NCBI GenBank assembly: GCA_036939755.1
Contig: JALLAZ010000089.1
Location: 1 to 33,012 of the forward strand
Direction: 5' to 3'
DNA: 33,012 bases
Source: Stephanodiscus triporus
Taxonomy: Eukaryota; Bacillariophyta; Thalassiosirophyceae; Thalassiosirales; Thalassiosiraceae
Below, in pieces: positions 9,153-18,410 of this stretch (position 1 is the first letter of the stretch; each line of letters begins with the position of its first letter). A program made the translations under genes and the position numbers. A model generated the notes under the pieces. The model saw only the letters and a list, made by a program, of their open reading frames with translations. It did no database searches and was not told where the DNA came from.

Positions 9153-11741
9153 ATGTCAAGAAGGGGTGGGCGCGAGGATGCGCGCATCGGACGCGCCGTA
9201 GAGTTTTTATTGCGGTGTCAAGGTGCTAAGGTGCCGGAGGCAATGCGTGCCGTGAAATTCACTCTGAAGGAGAGTGCGAACGCGACAAAGCAGATGGCAG
9301 TCCGCCGAGCATATACCAAGGCCATCGGTGGCAAAAAGAAGTCCCCACTCCAAGTTTCAGTTGATCCCTCGGCAAATATATCAACTCTATCGCCTCTGAC
9401 GGAACCTACACCAACTACGAGAACCACCTCTACAGCACAGCTCGAAACGACTCCGCCTCATCCTGATGGTGTTGTCGTGCAAAAGCCGAAGCCGCGGCAG
9501 ATAAGAAGGACTGCTTCGGGGATGCAGAAATGGCGATTGAACAAATTCGATGCAGCGAGTCATGCAAAGCAAGCATTTAAGAGGGCAACAAGTTGGTATT
9601 CAAAGGAGCTGGAGAAAAGCAATGGTTTATCGTCTTATCAGATTTCGAAAAAAGTAAAAATTGAATTCGACGGTGTCGGCCCATCTGCCACAACGCTCAG
9701 ACGATATGCGAAATTGGGTCTCGTAGGGGAATCGCCGATGAAGCCAGGTGTCAAAAGTGAGATCCCAAAGTGGGCGTATAACTCCCTTTGCGTTGCGTTC
9801 GAAAGCTACGTACGCATTAATCAACTGAATAGGAGGGATGACAAACTTACGTTGAAGAAACTTGCAGCAAAGGTCAACGAGGCAATGAAACACAACTATC
9901 GTACGAAGCTATTGAACCGTGTGCTATTGAGCACAGCAAAGTATCTCGACGCGTCAAAGATGGAATACAGTGAGGAGCGCAGGATTCGATGGACGACATG
10001 GCCAAACATCAATTCTTGGTTCGATAATTGGGAGAAGGATTTGGTCGAGCTTGGGTTTGCATACTACGATGAAGACGAACATCTCATCATACCTGATGAG
10101 ATGCTGGCCAACATCATTAATTTTGATGAGACGTGTTTGTCAGCTGATGGGAGTGAAGGAAGGAGGGGGGGGCGCCCAGAGATCGTCCTTCATGATCCAA
10201 GATTCCCTATGGTCGGAAGAACTACAAATAAAGATAGCCTCACGGCTACAATGATCACCGGCAGCAATGCGACAGGCGAGGCTCTGCCGCCCCACTTCCA
10301 ATTCCAAACAAAGGCCACAGTGGAAGAGCGTGAGAGGCTCAGGAGTGATGTGTTTGCCTTTAGCCTACGAACTATTGGGAAGTTTGGCACTGAGCATGAG
10401 CGGGGATGGGACTGCACATTCGGCATGAATACAAAAGGGGGGATGGATGATAGTGAGTTCGAATCGTACATCATGAATTCAATCCTCCCCCTTTATCCAA
10501 ATACATTGGACCGGCCAGGTAAGAGGCTCATTTTGAAATGTGATAGTGGGCCAGGGCGACTGCAGATAGATCTGCTCGCCAAGCTGAGACATCTTGGCGT
10601 CTACTTGTACCCCTGCATCCCAAATACAACTGCGGTAACGCAGGAGACTGACCGAACATACGGTAAGTTCAAGTCACAATTTCGCAAAAATCTTGAATTG
10701 CTTGTGGATGAATGCGTTGAGCAAGGGATTAGTGTCAAAGTGCCGCAATGTAAGCTCTGCCTTCTGGTGTTTGGCGGGGAAGACCCCGACACAAAACTTG
10801 TTTTGCCCTCGGCATTTGAAATAGGATTTGGACGTAGTGAATGCCTGAGCGCGTGGGCAAAAATCGGAGCTGCCCCGTTGACTCGGAACTGCCTCAAAGA
10901 TCCAAAAGTTTCGAGGGCAATGGGGGAAGGTGACGACGAATATGGAGTCCTGCTACGTTCGATTCAGGAGGCAAATGAATATTCTGTGTATGCATTGGTT
11001 GAAGGAGGATACAATGGGTCTGCTCTGCAGGCCTTGCTGAAAGCGGTGCCGGAGGCATACACAATGACAGGGATCACCGAAAGGCACTCAAAGGAACGTA
11101 TTGAGTTACTAGCAAAAGCCAACACACATGGCAAGAAATTTTATGCAACTGGCGGGAGTCATGTTTGTTCAGATGATTTTTTTAAAGCAGAGGCACTGCG
11201 TTGTCGGGAAGATCGCATCAGAGAGCTAGAGGCTTTGAAGAAGAAGCGGGAGCAGCAGGCAGCAACAGAGGCAAAGGCGTTGGCAGTTTTGGATGCTAAG
11301 GCCAGATGTTTTGAGGAGAACGACTACAGAGGTATGTCAGTGCAAGACCTGGCCACCTTGTTGGCGTGGTACAACATTCCGAAGGAGAAAATGAAAAAGT
11401 CGGATATGGTCACACGGTGGAAAGAGATACGCAACAACCATGTCCCACCGCCAACATTTGAGAGATGGATGCCACAGGATGAATTAGGGTTGGAACAACT
11501 GAAGACAACAGAGATCGATATGACTGAAACAGCGTTGGGCCGTTATGCGGCTTTGATGAAGAGGAACGCAGTGGCTTCTGTGCTGGATTTTACTGACGCA
11601 GAATGGGAGTCCTTAAAGTTGCTGAAGGAGGCTGATGCAGGTGAAAGGAGCGATGTTGCTGTCATAGATGGCATTGATAACAATACTTGGGCATCGGGGA
11701 TGGAGAATGAGAGGATCGATGGAGAATCGGGTGCACTATAG
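9153..11741 (+). CDS. DDE/DDD transposase, pogo-like, with C-terminal SAP-like segment
   Basis: 862 aa in one exon, centred in the element. The N-terminal 250 residues are basic and helical, probably the DNA-binding part (RIGRAVEFLLRC; LSSYQISKKVKIEF; GPSATTLRRYAKLG). The catalytic core starts with INFDET (first Asp near residue 325), as in the N.DET motif of pogo and Fot transposases. LILKCDSGPGR gives the second Asp (near 464), and PNTTAVTQETD the third, exactly 35 residues on (DD35D). The PNTT..Q..D spacing is close to the pogo PPNTTHLLQPLD motif. The C-terminal region has a coiled coil (RELEALKKKREQQAATEAKA) and a SAP-like motif (MSVQDLATLLAWYNIPKEKM), which could give non-specific DNA binding. 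All three acidic residues are present and no stop breaks the frame, so activity is plausible. Confidence 0.87.
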   Translation: MSRRGGREDARIGRAVEFLLRCQGAKVPEAMRAVKFTLKESANATKQMAVRRAYTKAIGGKKKSPLQVSVDPSANISTLSPLTEPTPTTRTTSTAQLETTPPHPDGVVVQKPKPRQIRRTASGMQKWRLNKFDAASHAKQAFKRATSWYSKELEKSNGLSSYQISKKVKIEFDGVGPSATTLRRYAKLGLVGESPMKPGVKSEIPKWAYNSLCVAFESYVRINQLNRRDDKLTLKKLAAKVNEAMKHNYRTKLLNRVLLSTAKYLDASKMEYSEERRIRWTTWPNINSWFDNWEKDLVELGFAYYDEDEHLIIPDEMLANIINFDETCLSADGSEGRRGGRPEIVLHDPRFPMVGRTTNKDSLTATMITGSNATGEALPPHFQFQTKATVEERERLRSDVFAFSLRTIGKFGTEHERGWDCTFGMNTKGGMDDSEFESYIMNSILPLYPNTLDRPGKRLILKCDSGPGRLQIDLLAKLRHLGVYLYPCIPNTTAVTQETDRTYGKFKSQFRKNLELLVDECVEQGISVKVPQCKLCLLVFGGEDPDTKLVLPSAFEIGFGRSECLSAWAKIGAAPLTRNCLKDPKVSRAMGEGDDEYGVLLRSIQEANEYSVYALVEGGYNGSALQALLKAVPEAYTMTGITERHSKERIELLAKANTHGKKFYATGGSHVCSDDFFKAEALRCREDRIRELEALKKKREQQAATEAKALAVLDAKARCFEENDYRGMSVQDLATLLAWYNIPKEKMKKSDMVTRWKEIRNNHVPPPTFERWMPQDELGLEQLKTTEIDMTETALGRYAALMKRNAVASVLDFTDAEWESLKLLKEADAGERSDVAVIDGIDNNTWASGMENERIDGESGAL

Positions 11742-11954
11742 TTGTAATTCATGTCTAGCAATAAATCTAACACTTTTCACTGTGTCGTACGATATTGCAC
11801 AGCGAACCCCACAGCTATGCGACGTCCAAGCCAAGCGCAGGGACGATCGCCCATGGTGTGGGGATGATGTGGGTGCGCTTGGTTTGGGCGCAGCGACAGC
11901 ATCCGCGATGCTTGGGGCCATTTCCGTCACGCACCATGGTCGCGCGATTTTTTG

Positions 11955-12055
11955 GGCCTATTGTGAATCAGAGGTATCGTATTTATGGTACGTAGGATGC
12001 TACGTAGGATTAGTATGAATTCGAAAAAAAAAAATCTGACGATTCACAATAGGGA
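11955..12055. repeat. Subterminal inverted-repeat hairpin at the right end of the transposon
   Basis: CCTATTGTGAATC at about 11958-11970 is the reverse complement of GATTCACAATAGG in the right terminal repeat (12041-12053), so the last 110 nt of the element can fold on themselves. Inside the loop are two direct copies of TACGTAGGAT (ending at 11998 and 12010) and an A-run. Confidence 0.7.
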
Positions 12056-12064
12056 TTAAACTCG
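12040..12064 (-). repeat. Right terminal inverted repeat of the DNA transposon
   Basis: Reverse complement of the left end with one mismatch; flanked by TA at 12065-12066. Confidence 0.9.
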
Positions 12065-12116
12065 TACTTGATATGGTAGTGCTTTGTCATAGCACTATCG
12101 TACGTAATAATATCTA

Positions 12117-12196
12117 CTCTCCCTTCTTTCTTCTTTTTCTTTTCCCTTAACTTTGTTTCGTTCCCCCCTTTTTCTCCCCCCTCCCCCCCTCTCTTG
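12117..12196 (+). promoter_or_regulatory. Polypyrimidine tract in the promoter or leader of the twin-CX9C gene
   Basis: About 80 nt of nearly pure C and T, ending some 50 nt before the candidate start codon. It is probably leader or core-promoter sequence. No TATA box was seen. Confidence 0.35.
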
Positions 12197-12249
12197 TTGC
12201 CACGGAGCAAAATGCCTCGACGCGACGGCAACCGGCAACTCCCACCGAT

Positions 12250-13167
12250 ATGCGTTTCTTTGCGACCCCCCTCAGAAGAAGATACTGGGGCCGTCTTCGA
12301 AGTTTTCACTGCGATAATGACTCATCTGCTGTCGGGGCGCCATTCGCTGTTGGTTGCATATTGAGCGTTGGAGTGGTAGTACGCGCGTCAACATCATCTT
12401 CTCATTGTTTCATGGAGTCCGTGCCACCAACATCATCGAAACGCAGGCGGCCGCCGGAATTCGGTGCTACAATACCAACAATAACAACAAGAGGGCTGGC
12501 GACGAATAGTAGTAACGACACGTCAATATCAGATGTCGCAGATAGGGAGGACTGCCCCATGTGTAAGAAGTTTAGCGCAGGCCCATGTGGGGAAATATTC
12601 AAACGGTGGTTGGCTTGTACGGACGTCCATCCGGGAAGAGACCCCAGTGGAGAGCCGCTGCATCTTAGCATGTGTTCCGACTTTGCCGAAGAGCTTGCTG
12701 GATGCTTAGAGAAAAATACTACATATTACAGTAATCATGACGAGAACAGCGGACAAGATCTAGGCTTCAATTCGGCAGAGGTAGATTCGGAGTTGAAGGA
12801 TGCGTGGGGGGTATTTGTGAGTGAGATGGAAGATGGCGTCGTATCTGGCAAATACATAGTGCTCCCCTTTCCAGAGAAAGTCGACCTCAAGATGGAGGTG
12901 CGGTTAGCTACGCGTACAGGCGCGGCCTTTTTCATGCCAGAAAATGACGGAAACCCCATAATTGCAGCATATATCATCGATGATCATTCTGCTGTCATTG
13001 CTGCGGGATCACGGGAGGATATGTATATGGAAGATCTTGGCTGTGTACTTCAATTTAAGGTTTTGGATGGTATGAAACGAGTTACAGCACGTGCTATTTA
13101 CGACACTGATCACGATGGTGTTTTAATCTTCTCTCGTACGGTTTTGGTCCCTGTAAGCGAATGCTGA
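12250..13167 (+). CDS. Twin-CX9C (GCK-like/CHCH) protein, possibly mitochondrial
   Basis: Single exon, up to 305 aa. Residues about 98-155 hold DCPMCKKFSAGPC followed by CGEIFKRWLAC and later CSDFAEELAGC. These are two C-x9-C helices plus a CxxC, the pattern of GCK and CHCH domains, whose members are usually oxidised and trapped in the mitochondrial intermembrane space (family knowledge). The Arg-rich start (MRFFATPLRRRYWGRLRS) would suit mitochondrial targeting. The rest (residues 165-305) is an acidic beta-rich region I do not recognise. The start is uncertain: the ATG at 12412 (MESVPPTSSKRRR) is an alternative, and an earlier out-of-frame ATG at 12212 opens a 49-codon frame overlapping the start. 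It lies just right of the transposon and converges on the dehydrogenase gene. Confidence 0.68.
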   Translation: MRFFATPLRRRYWGRLRSFHCDNDSSAVGAPFAVGCILSVGVVVRASTSSSHCFMESVPPTSSKRRRPPEFGATIPTITTRGLATNSSNDTSISDVADREDCPMCKKFSAGPCGEIFKRWLACTDVHPGRDPSGEPLHLSMCSDFAEELAGCLEKNTTYYSNHDENSGQDLGFNSAEVDSELKDAWGVFVSEMEDGVVSGKYIVLPFPEKVDLKMEVRLATRTGAAFFMPENDGNPIIAAYIIDDHSAVIAAGSREDMYMEDLGCVLQFKVLDGMKRVTARAIYDTDHDGVLIFSRTVLVPVSEC

Positions 13168-13504
13168 ATGGAATGGAAAATAAGGATAATCAACATCTCA
13201 TGAATTCAGAACCATTTATCTTCTCAGACAAACATGGGCTAAACAAAATGCTGAGAAATTCACAGCCAACTTATACTGGTGCGACAGCAATGTTTTTTGT
13301 AGCACAAACCATTTTATCGATATGTATGATATTGGTTACCCCACCAGAAGCCGCGTTAAATTTGCTCTAATTTTGGGTTGTGCAAATTGAGTTTAAAGGT
13401 ACAGAGTACCAAAACAAAGCAAAAAATCTCGCTTCTTTTACGTTTTCCCCCCATCTAGAGAGCTACCAATTATTTCTCATTTGGCGATGCAATATTTTGA
13501 CATT
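13168..13504. other. Intergenic, between two convergent genes
   Basis: AT-rich 3'-flank shared by the twin-CX9C gene and the dehydrogenase gene. A 69-codon frame at 13161-13370 has no family features and lies in 3' sequence, so I do not call it. Confidence 0.5.
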
Positions 13505-14745
13505 TCACCAAGGAATTTGTAAACCATCTTCGCAGTTGATGAACTTTCCAGTCTCGTCCATCCCGTTCTTAATTACCTCGTACAGCACCCTCTTAGCTCC
13601 AATCTTCGGATCAACAGCGCCCTCGATCTCCCAGATATGTTCGTACTTCTTCGTCATCTCGGTTTTGTTGAATCCGGGATGCAATAACAATACCGAGTAT
13701 CCCATGCCCTTCACTTCCTGCGCGAGCAAGGCGGCGGCCATGTTGCACGCGGCGCGACTCATGTGATGGCCGTAATCGCCGCCGGTGTCCTTATTCTGAG
13801 TCGAACGCCACTCGACGCTCCCAGCTTGGGAGGTGATGACGACGAGCTTTGCCCCATCGGCCAACGCCTTGGAATTGATCAGGGCGTTATTCATACGCAG
13901 CGGACCGAGGGCGCATATGTTGATTTGTTTCAGCTGCTCCTCGAAGTTCAGCGTATCGTCTTTCACGAGCTGCGGTGTAATGACAACGATACGTGAGTGT
14001 TTTGGGTACACGAGGTGGATCGACGCCACCGCGGACAGTCATCCAAACTCACCTCTTGTGGTCCGTAGAAATATCCACTATGTAGCGGTCGGCGATGTTA
14101 TCAGTTTTTATAACGAGGCATGCGAAAGGAGAGATTAATCATCGTACATTTTCGCCCGTCACGGGTCGTCACGGGCAAATAATATCCGTCAAAACACACT
14201 CACGCGTTGTTGATCACGACGTCCAACGCGCCGCCGTCGCCCTTGATCCGCCTCGCGACCTCCCTCACCGCGTCGTCGTCGACGACGTCGACGCCGGAAT
14301 AAACGTTCCACTTCCCGACGAGCCTCTCCAACTCCGTCGAGCTCGACCGACACACCACGACGGCCGTGGCGCCGATCGCGACCAATTCCCTCACGATCGC
14401 GAGTCCGAGTCCGCGGTTGCCCCCCGTGACGAGCACGCGCTTCCCGGACAGGTCCCCACCGTCGTACACCGAGTCGATGTCGAGATACCGGACGTTGCCG
14501 TCGGCCTTGGCCTTGGCGAAGCGCGCGACCTGGTCGGCGATCGAGTGCGTGCCGCCGCGCGTCTCGTCGAAGGGGGAGGAGGACATCGCGAGCGAATGGG
14601 AGGAGTAGGAGGAGGAGGAGGAGGGGGAGGAGGGGGTAGTGATTCGTTGGGCGAAGGAGGGGGGGCGAGGGATTGCTCGCGCGGTGAAAGCGGCGGCTCT
14701 GCCGAGGTGTTGAAGAAGGAGGATGGAGGTTAGACCGGCTTTCAT
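13505..14745 (-). CDS. Plastid-targeted short-chain dehydrogenase/reductase with altered active site, 3 exons
   Basis: Model on the minus strand: 14745-14204, 14077-14053, 13969-13505; 343 aa; introns of 126 and 83 nt. The middle exon is only 25 nt. It restores the SDR motif NNAG followed by YFYGPQE, and both junctions are in phase. Residues 1-19 are a hydrophobic signal followed by [12 protein letters not shown], an ASAFAP-like cleavage site and a Ser/Pro-rich transit peptide, so import into a complex plastid is likely. The Rossmann motif TGGNRGLG (107-114), NNAG and ITSQAGS (catalytic Ser) are present. The usual YxxxK reads HxxxR here (HHMSRAAC, residues 257-261), with a Tyr two residues upstream. 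It may be catalytically impaired or use the shifted Tyr. Cofactor probably NADP(H), substrate unknown. It is divergent from the Rab GAP gene. Confidence 0.88.
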
Positions 14746-15136
14746 GTTGGAGACCGGTGTTTTGTGAGTGTCGGGGTGATGAGGCTGATGAATGACGCGT
14801 GGACGTACATATGAGTAGGTATATTATGGTATCTACGTGGATACGCTGAGTCCGTTCTACTGATGTCGTTTCAATTGACGCCGCTATTTTTGAAGTTTTG
14901 ATGGCCCGGAATAAGCAAGAAACTACGCGTAAATAATCGTCAATTGTTTTTCTTTTTTTGAGGGGGAGGAGGCTTGAAGTTGAAGGCCGTTGTTGCTATT
15001 TGAAAATTTTTGACATGGCGCGAAAAAGACCCTTGTTGCGCGGTTGCGCGGATGAAGAAAAAGGGAGTTTGGATGAGTAGTTGAACCCATCGTCGTCTTT
15101 GCGCGGGTCATCCGACACGACGACGTTTTCGCAACA
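14746..15136. promoter_or_regulatory. Divergent intergenic region between dehydrogenase and Rab GAP genes
   Basis: 391 nt between two outward-facing start codons; it should carry both promoters. AT-rich in the centre. I see no specific motif. Confidence 0.4.
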
Positions 15137-18087
15137 ATGATGAGCGCGTCGTCGCGCGGGGCCGGCCTCCGCCCTGGCGACGACGCCGACGACGTCGTCG
15201 ACCTCCGCCCCTTCGACCACGACGACCGCCGCGACGACGCCATGGCACTCAAGGCCGAGGCGGTGCGTCGACTCCTCCTCCCGTCGGAGACATCGTCGAG
15301 GGTGGACCTATGGGAATTGAGGAAGATGGCCATTTCTGAATACGGCCTCGTCGACGGTGAGTCCGCGAGGCGACACGGAGGTGTCCCCCCCCCTTCCTTT
15401 TCTCACTTTTTCGTCGCCCTCGCCCCACTCCCTCTCGCGTCGTCAAAAAACAAAAACGAAACAAACGCGAAAAAGACTCGCTGAGGAAGATGGCCTGGCC
15501 CAAGCTCGTCGGTATCTCGTCGATCTCTCCTCCCCCCTCCTGCTCATCCTCCCGCCGTCGTCGACCGCCTCGAAGTCCGCGTCGCGAAGGGTACGATCGC
15601 GCGGGGGGGGGGGGACCCGACTGCTGCGAGTACGACCACGACGACGACTCGTCCTCGATCCCCCCCCCCCCGACGACGAAGTCGCCCACGTCGGTGGCGG
15701 CGGTCGCGCCCACGTCCCGCCCCTCCCCCGACGCAGGGCAGATCGAGCGCGACGTCGCGCGCTCGACGTGGCATCTCCTGTCGGGATCCCAGCGCTCGAG
15801 GAACTTCCAGATGAGGAACAAGCACCGCCGTCGCATCGTCGCGCTCTTGAGGAAGAAGCAGCGCCGGCTCGGGGACTTCCTGAATCTCACGCTGGCGATG
15901 AGCTGCCACGACGATTGGGACGGCGGGGGGGATGACGACGACGACCACGATGACAATCGCGGCGGCGATGGCGTCGCGGAAGTGGGATTGGACGGCGACG
16001 GCGACGGCGACGGCGGGGGGGGCGATGACGTTCGGCTGAGGTACTATCAGGGATTTCACGACGTGGGGAGCATCGTCCTGTCGGCGCTCGGGGGCGTCAC
16101 GACGTCCGCCGCCGTCGGCCCTGGGATCGTATCCCCCCCCGACGACGCCTCGTTCGAACGCGACGATCCCCTGCACTCGACGTACGCGACCGCCTCCTCG
16201 ATGGGACTCGACATGGCCTGTCGCGTCCTCCTGCGACTTTCCCGATCGCACTTCCGCGACGCCATGCGATCGAACTTCCGCCACCTCCAGGCGGCGCTGA
16301 AGCTCGTTGTCATGCCCCTAACGGCGGCGTTCGATCCGAGGCTGCATTCCCACCTGCACGACTGCGAGATGGAACCGTACTTCTGCCTTAGCTGGGTGAT
16401 CACGTGGTTCGCGCACGACGTTCGCGACACGGAGCTCGTCAAGCGCCTGTACGACTTCTTCATCGTGAGTCATCCCCTCATGTCAGTCTACGTCAGCGTG
16501 GCCATGATGATTCACCCCCTGAATCGCATCGAGGTCCTCGGCGCCGATTGCGACTTCGCGTGCGTACACCACGCGCTCGCGGACCTTCCCAAGAACTCGA
16601 GCAACGTCGGGTGGAAGTACCTGCCGGGGGACGGCGGCGGCGGCGGAAACGGGGGGTACACCACGGGGGAAGACGACGATGCGAGCTACGACCCGAGCCT
16701 GCAGGATCAGAGCATCGACGACGATGGCAATGGTAGTCTCGTGTCGGGTTCGGGAGCGTTGTCGAGGAGGCCGAATAACAATAGCAGGGCGAGGGTTCCA
16801 TTCCAGGAGTTGATCGATCTTGCCATTTCCCTAATGCACAAGATCCCGCCGCGCAACCTGATCAACCTGGCCAAGCGCTACCACACGGAGATCACCCTCC
16901 GTCCTCTTATGGCCCAATCCTCGTCCATCGCCCTCCTCCAACCCCCGCCATCGTGGGCCCTGGCGTCGACCGCTGAATCGGATTGGGTATTACGTCAGAG
17001 GATGCGCAACGAGGGATACGGATCCAATACCAAGAAGCTGAATCGTCATCAGCGTAAGAATAGGCTTAAGCTTGGGCCTGGCGGCGGAATCTCTTCTTCT
17101 TCCTATGACGGAGCAAACCCTTCGATGATAACATCGAGTTGCGACATCGGCGTCTCTTGTCCTTTACCACTCGAGGGACTGTCCATCCATGCCATCATAG
17201 CATCAGGGATGGGCCCGGATGGAATCGCCGAGGCGAGGAAATCGCGCAAGAAGCGAAGGATGATAGTGCAAAGTTTGGCCGTCGTGGTCCTTTCGTTCTT
17301 GGTCGCGCTGGCCAGGAATTACTACTCGGGACATCACCCTGCTCATCCGTCCTCCTCGTCGAAATCGACGGAGATTGTGTCGGTGATGCTGTCAGGTGAA
17401 TCTGATGCCCCAATCGACCATCATGAGAAGATGTTGCTAGGTGAGGGTGGGACTACGGTCATTGATGCGACAGTAAAAAGCGACAGTGAGGACAACAGCG
17501 GCAGACAGAGGGAAGTGGCTGTGGAGGTGCCGGTAAACTTTCCGAAGAAAATTACCGGCGTATGTGTCGATGATGAATCTATACTGGGAGAAGAGGTGGG
17601 TAAGCAGCCCAGAACACCCTCTGAATCTCGAAAAGCTGCGACACTTGTTCTTGTCAAGAGTTCAGCCCTGTTTCTAAAAAACTTAAGTGCGCTGCATGAT
17701 AAAACTCGTGCTCGTCGCTTGCATGAACTCCAACAACACATTGAGCATCTCATGATGCAGGTTATGTATCTGCTGCAAATGGGGTTGGATCAGGCCAATG
17801 CAGGACGGTCCAAGTTTGCGCCAATTTTGGTCAAGGGAGTGCAAAGGGGATGGCAACAAATCAAGGTAGGCTGGTTGAAGATTTCCCGAACGATTGAGAG
17901 GGAGCTCACATTTGAGTTGGAAGGAGGGGAGTCCTTGGGTTGGGTCGAAGGTGCCAGGAAGACGTGGAAAGAACAGGAGATGACGTTAAGAAATCACGGA
18001 AAGATGATCCATTCAGTTGTTTCGGATGTGAGGAAAGTTGCCAAGTTGGGGAAGGACAAGTTCGAGGAGAATCGGGAGAGGCGATGA
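15137..18087 (+). CDS. TBC1D20: TBC1D20/Gyp8-type Rab GTPase-activating protein, membrane-anchored, 2 exons
   Basis: Model: 15137-15356 and 15476-18087; 943 aa; one 119-nt intron, donor GTGAGT. The junction joins SEYGLVD to DSLRKMAWPKLVGI, the start of the TBC fold. Catalytic fingers are intact: IERDVAR (IxxDxxR, Arg finger, near residue 163) and RYYQG (YxQ, Gln finger, near 263). LSWVITWFAHD, VKRLYDFFIVSHPLM and CDFACVHHAL match TBC1D20 closely. A hydrophobic helix near 669-690 (MIVQSLAVVVLSFLVALA), preceded by basic residues, corresponds to the C-terminal ER anchor of TBC1D20, which inactivates Rab1 and Rab18 in ER-Golgi traffic. Unusual are a low-complexity insert of about 80 residues between the WPKLVG and IERD motifs and an Asp/Gly insert before the Gln finger, both coded by GC-rich runs. 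The region after the anchor is predicted luminal and helical. Confidence 0.9.
15603..15670 (+). repeat. G12 and C11 homopolymer runs inside the Rab GAP coding region
   Basis: Twelve G at 15603-15614 (coding Gly) and eleven C at 15660-15670 (coding Pro), 45 nt apart and complementary, so they could pair. Both lie in the low-complexity insert. Frame is kept on both sides as written. Confidence 0.8.
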
Positions 18088-18410
18088 AAGTGGGTTTGTT
18101 TTCATATTTTACGGATGTAAATATTCATGTGCAATCGGAATCACCATTTGGCGGTAATTATGTTCATGCGAATCAAGAATGAAGGACAGTCCAAAGGACC
18201 ACACCATGAGACATCGAACTATGCCAGAAGATGTATACTCCCGGTAAATGGAATCTTAAAAGGCAAGGAAATACTGACCAAATATGTATCAGACTTTCCA
18301 TTATTTGTTCTGCGGAGAATCAGAGTATGCCGACGATGTATGATATGTTGGGATATCATCCAACAGACCGGCCTCAGTCAAGCAAATCTATGGAGCTAGA
18401 GAAATCGATT
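18088..18410. other. Intergenic, between two convergent genes
   Basis: AT-rich 3'-flank shared by the Rab GAP and the remodeller genes. No gene or defined terminator seen. Confidence 0.5.

Larger units (their letters stand above)
8824..12066 (+). mobile_element. Complete pogo/Tc1-mariner-like DNA transposon
   Basis: The ends are inverted repeats of 25 bp at 8826-8850 and 12040-12064 with one mismatch (left end begins CGAGTTTAAACCCTATTG). Each is flanked by TA at 8824-8825 and 12065-12066, the target duplication of the Tc1/mariner/pogo superfamily. The single long gene inside is an unbroken transposase, so the copy looks recent and possibly autonomous. Total length is about 3.2 kb. An additional copy of the inner repeat, CCTATTGTGAATC, lies subterminally at about 11958-11970, in the orientation of the left end. 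Confidence 0.88.

Noticed and set aside
13161..13370. Small plus-strand ORF after the twin-CX9C gene
   Set aside because: In AT-rich 3' sequence, overlaps the stop region, no recognisable feature.
15544..16284. Long minus-strand open frame opposite the Rab GAP gene
   Set aside because: GC-rich antisense shadow of a strongly supported TBC domain; no family features.
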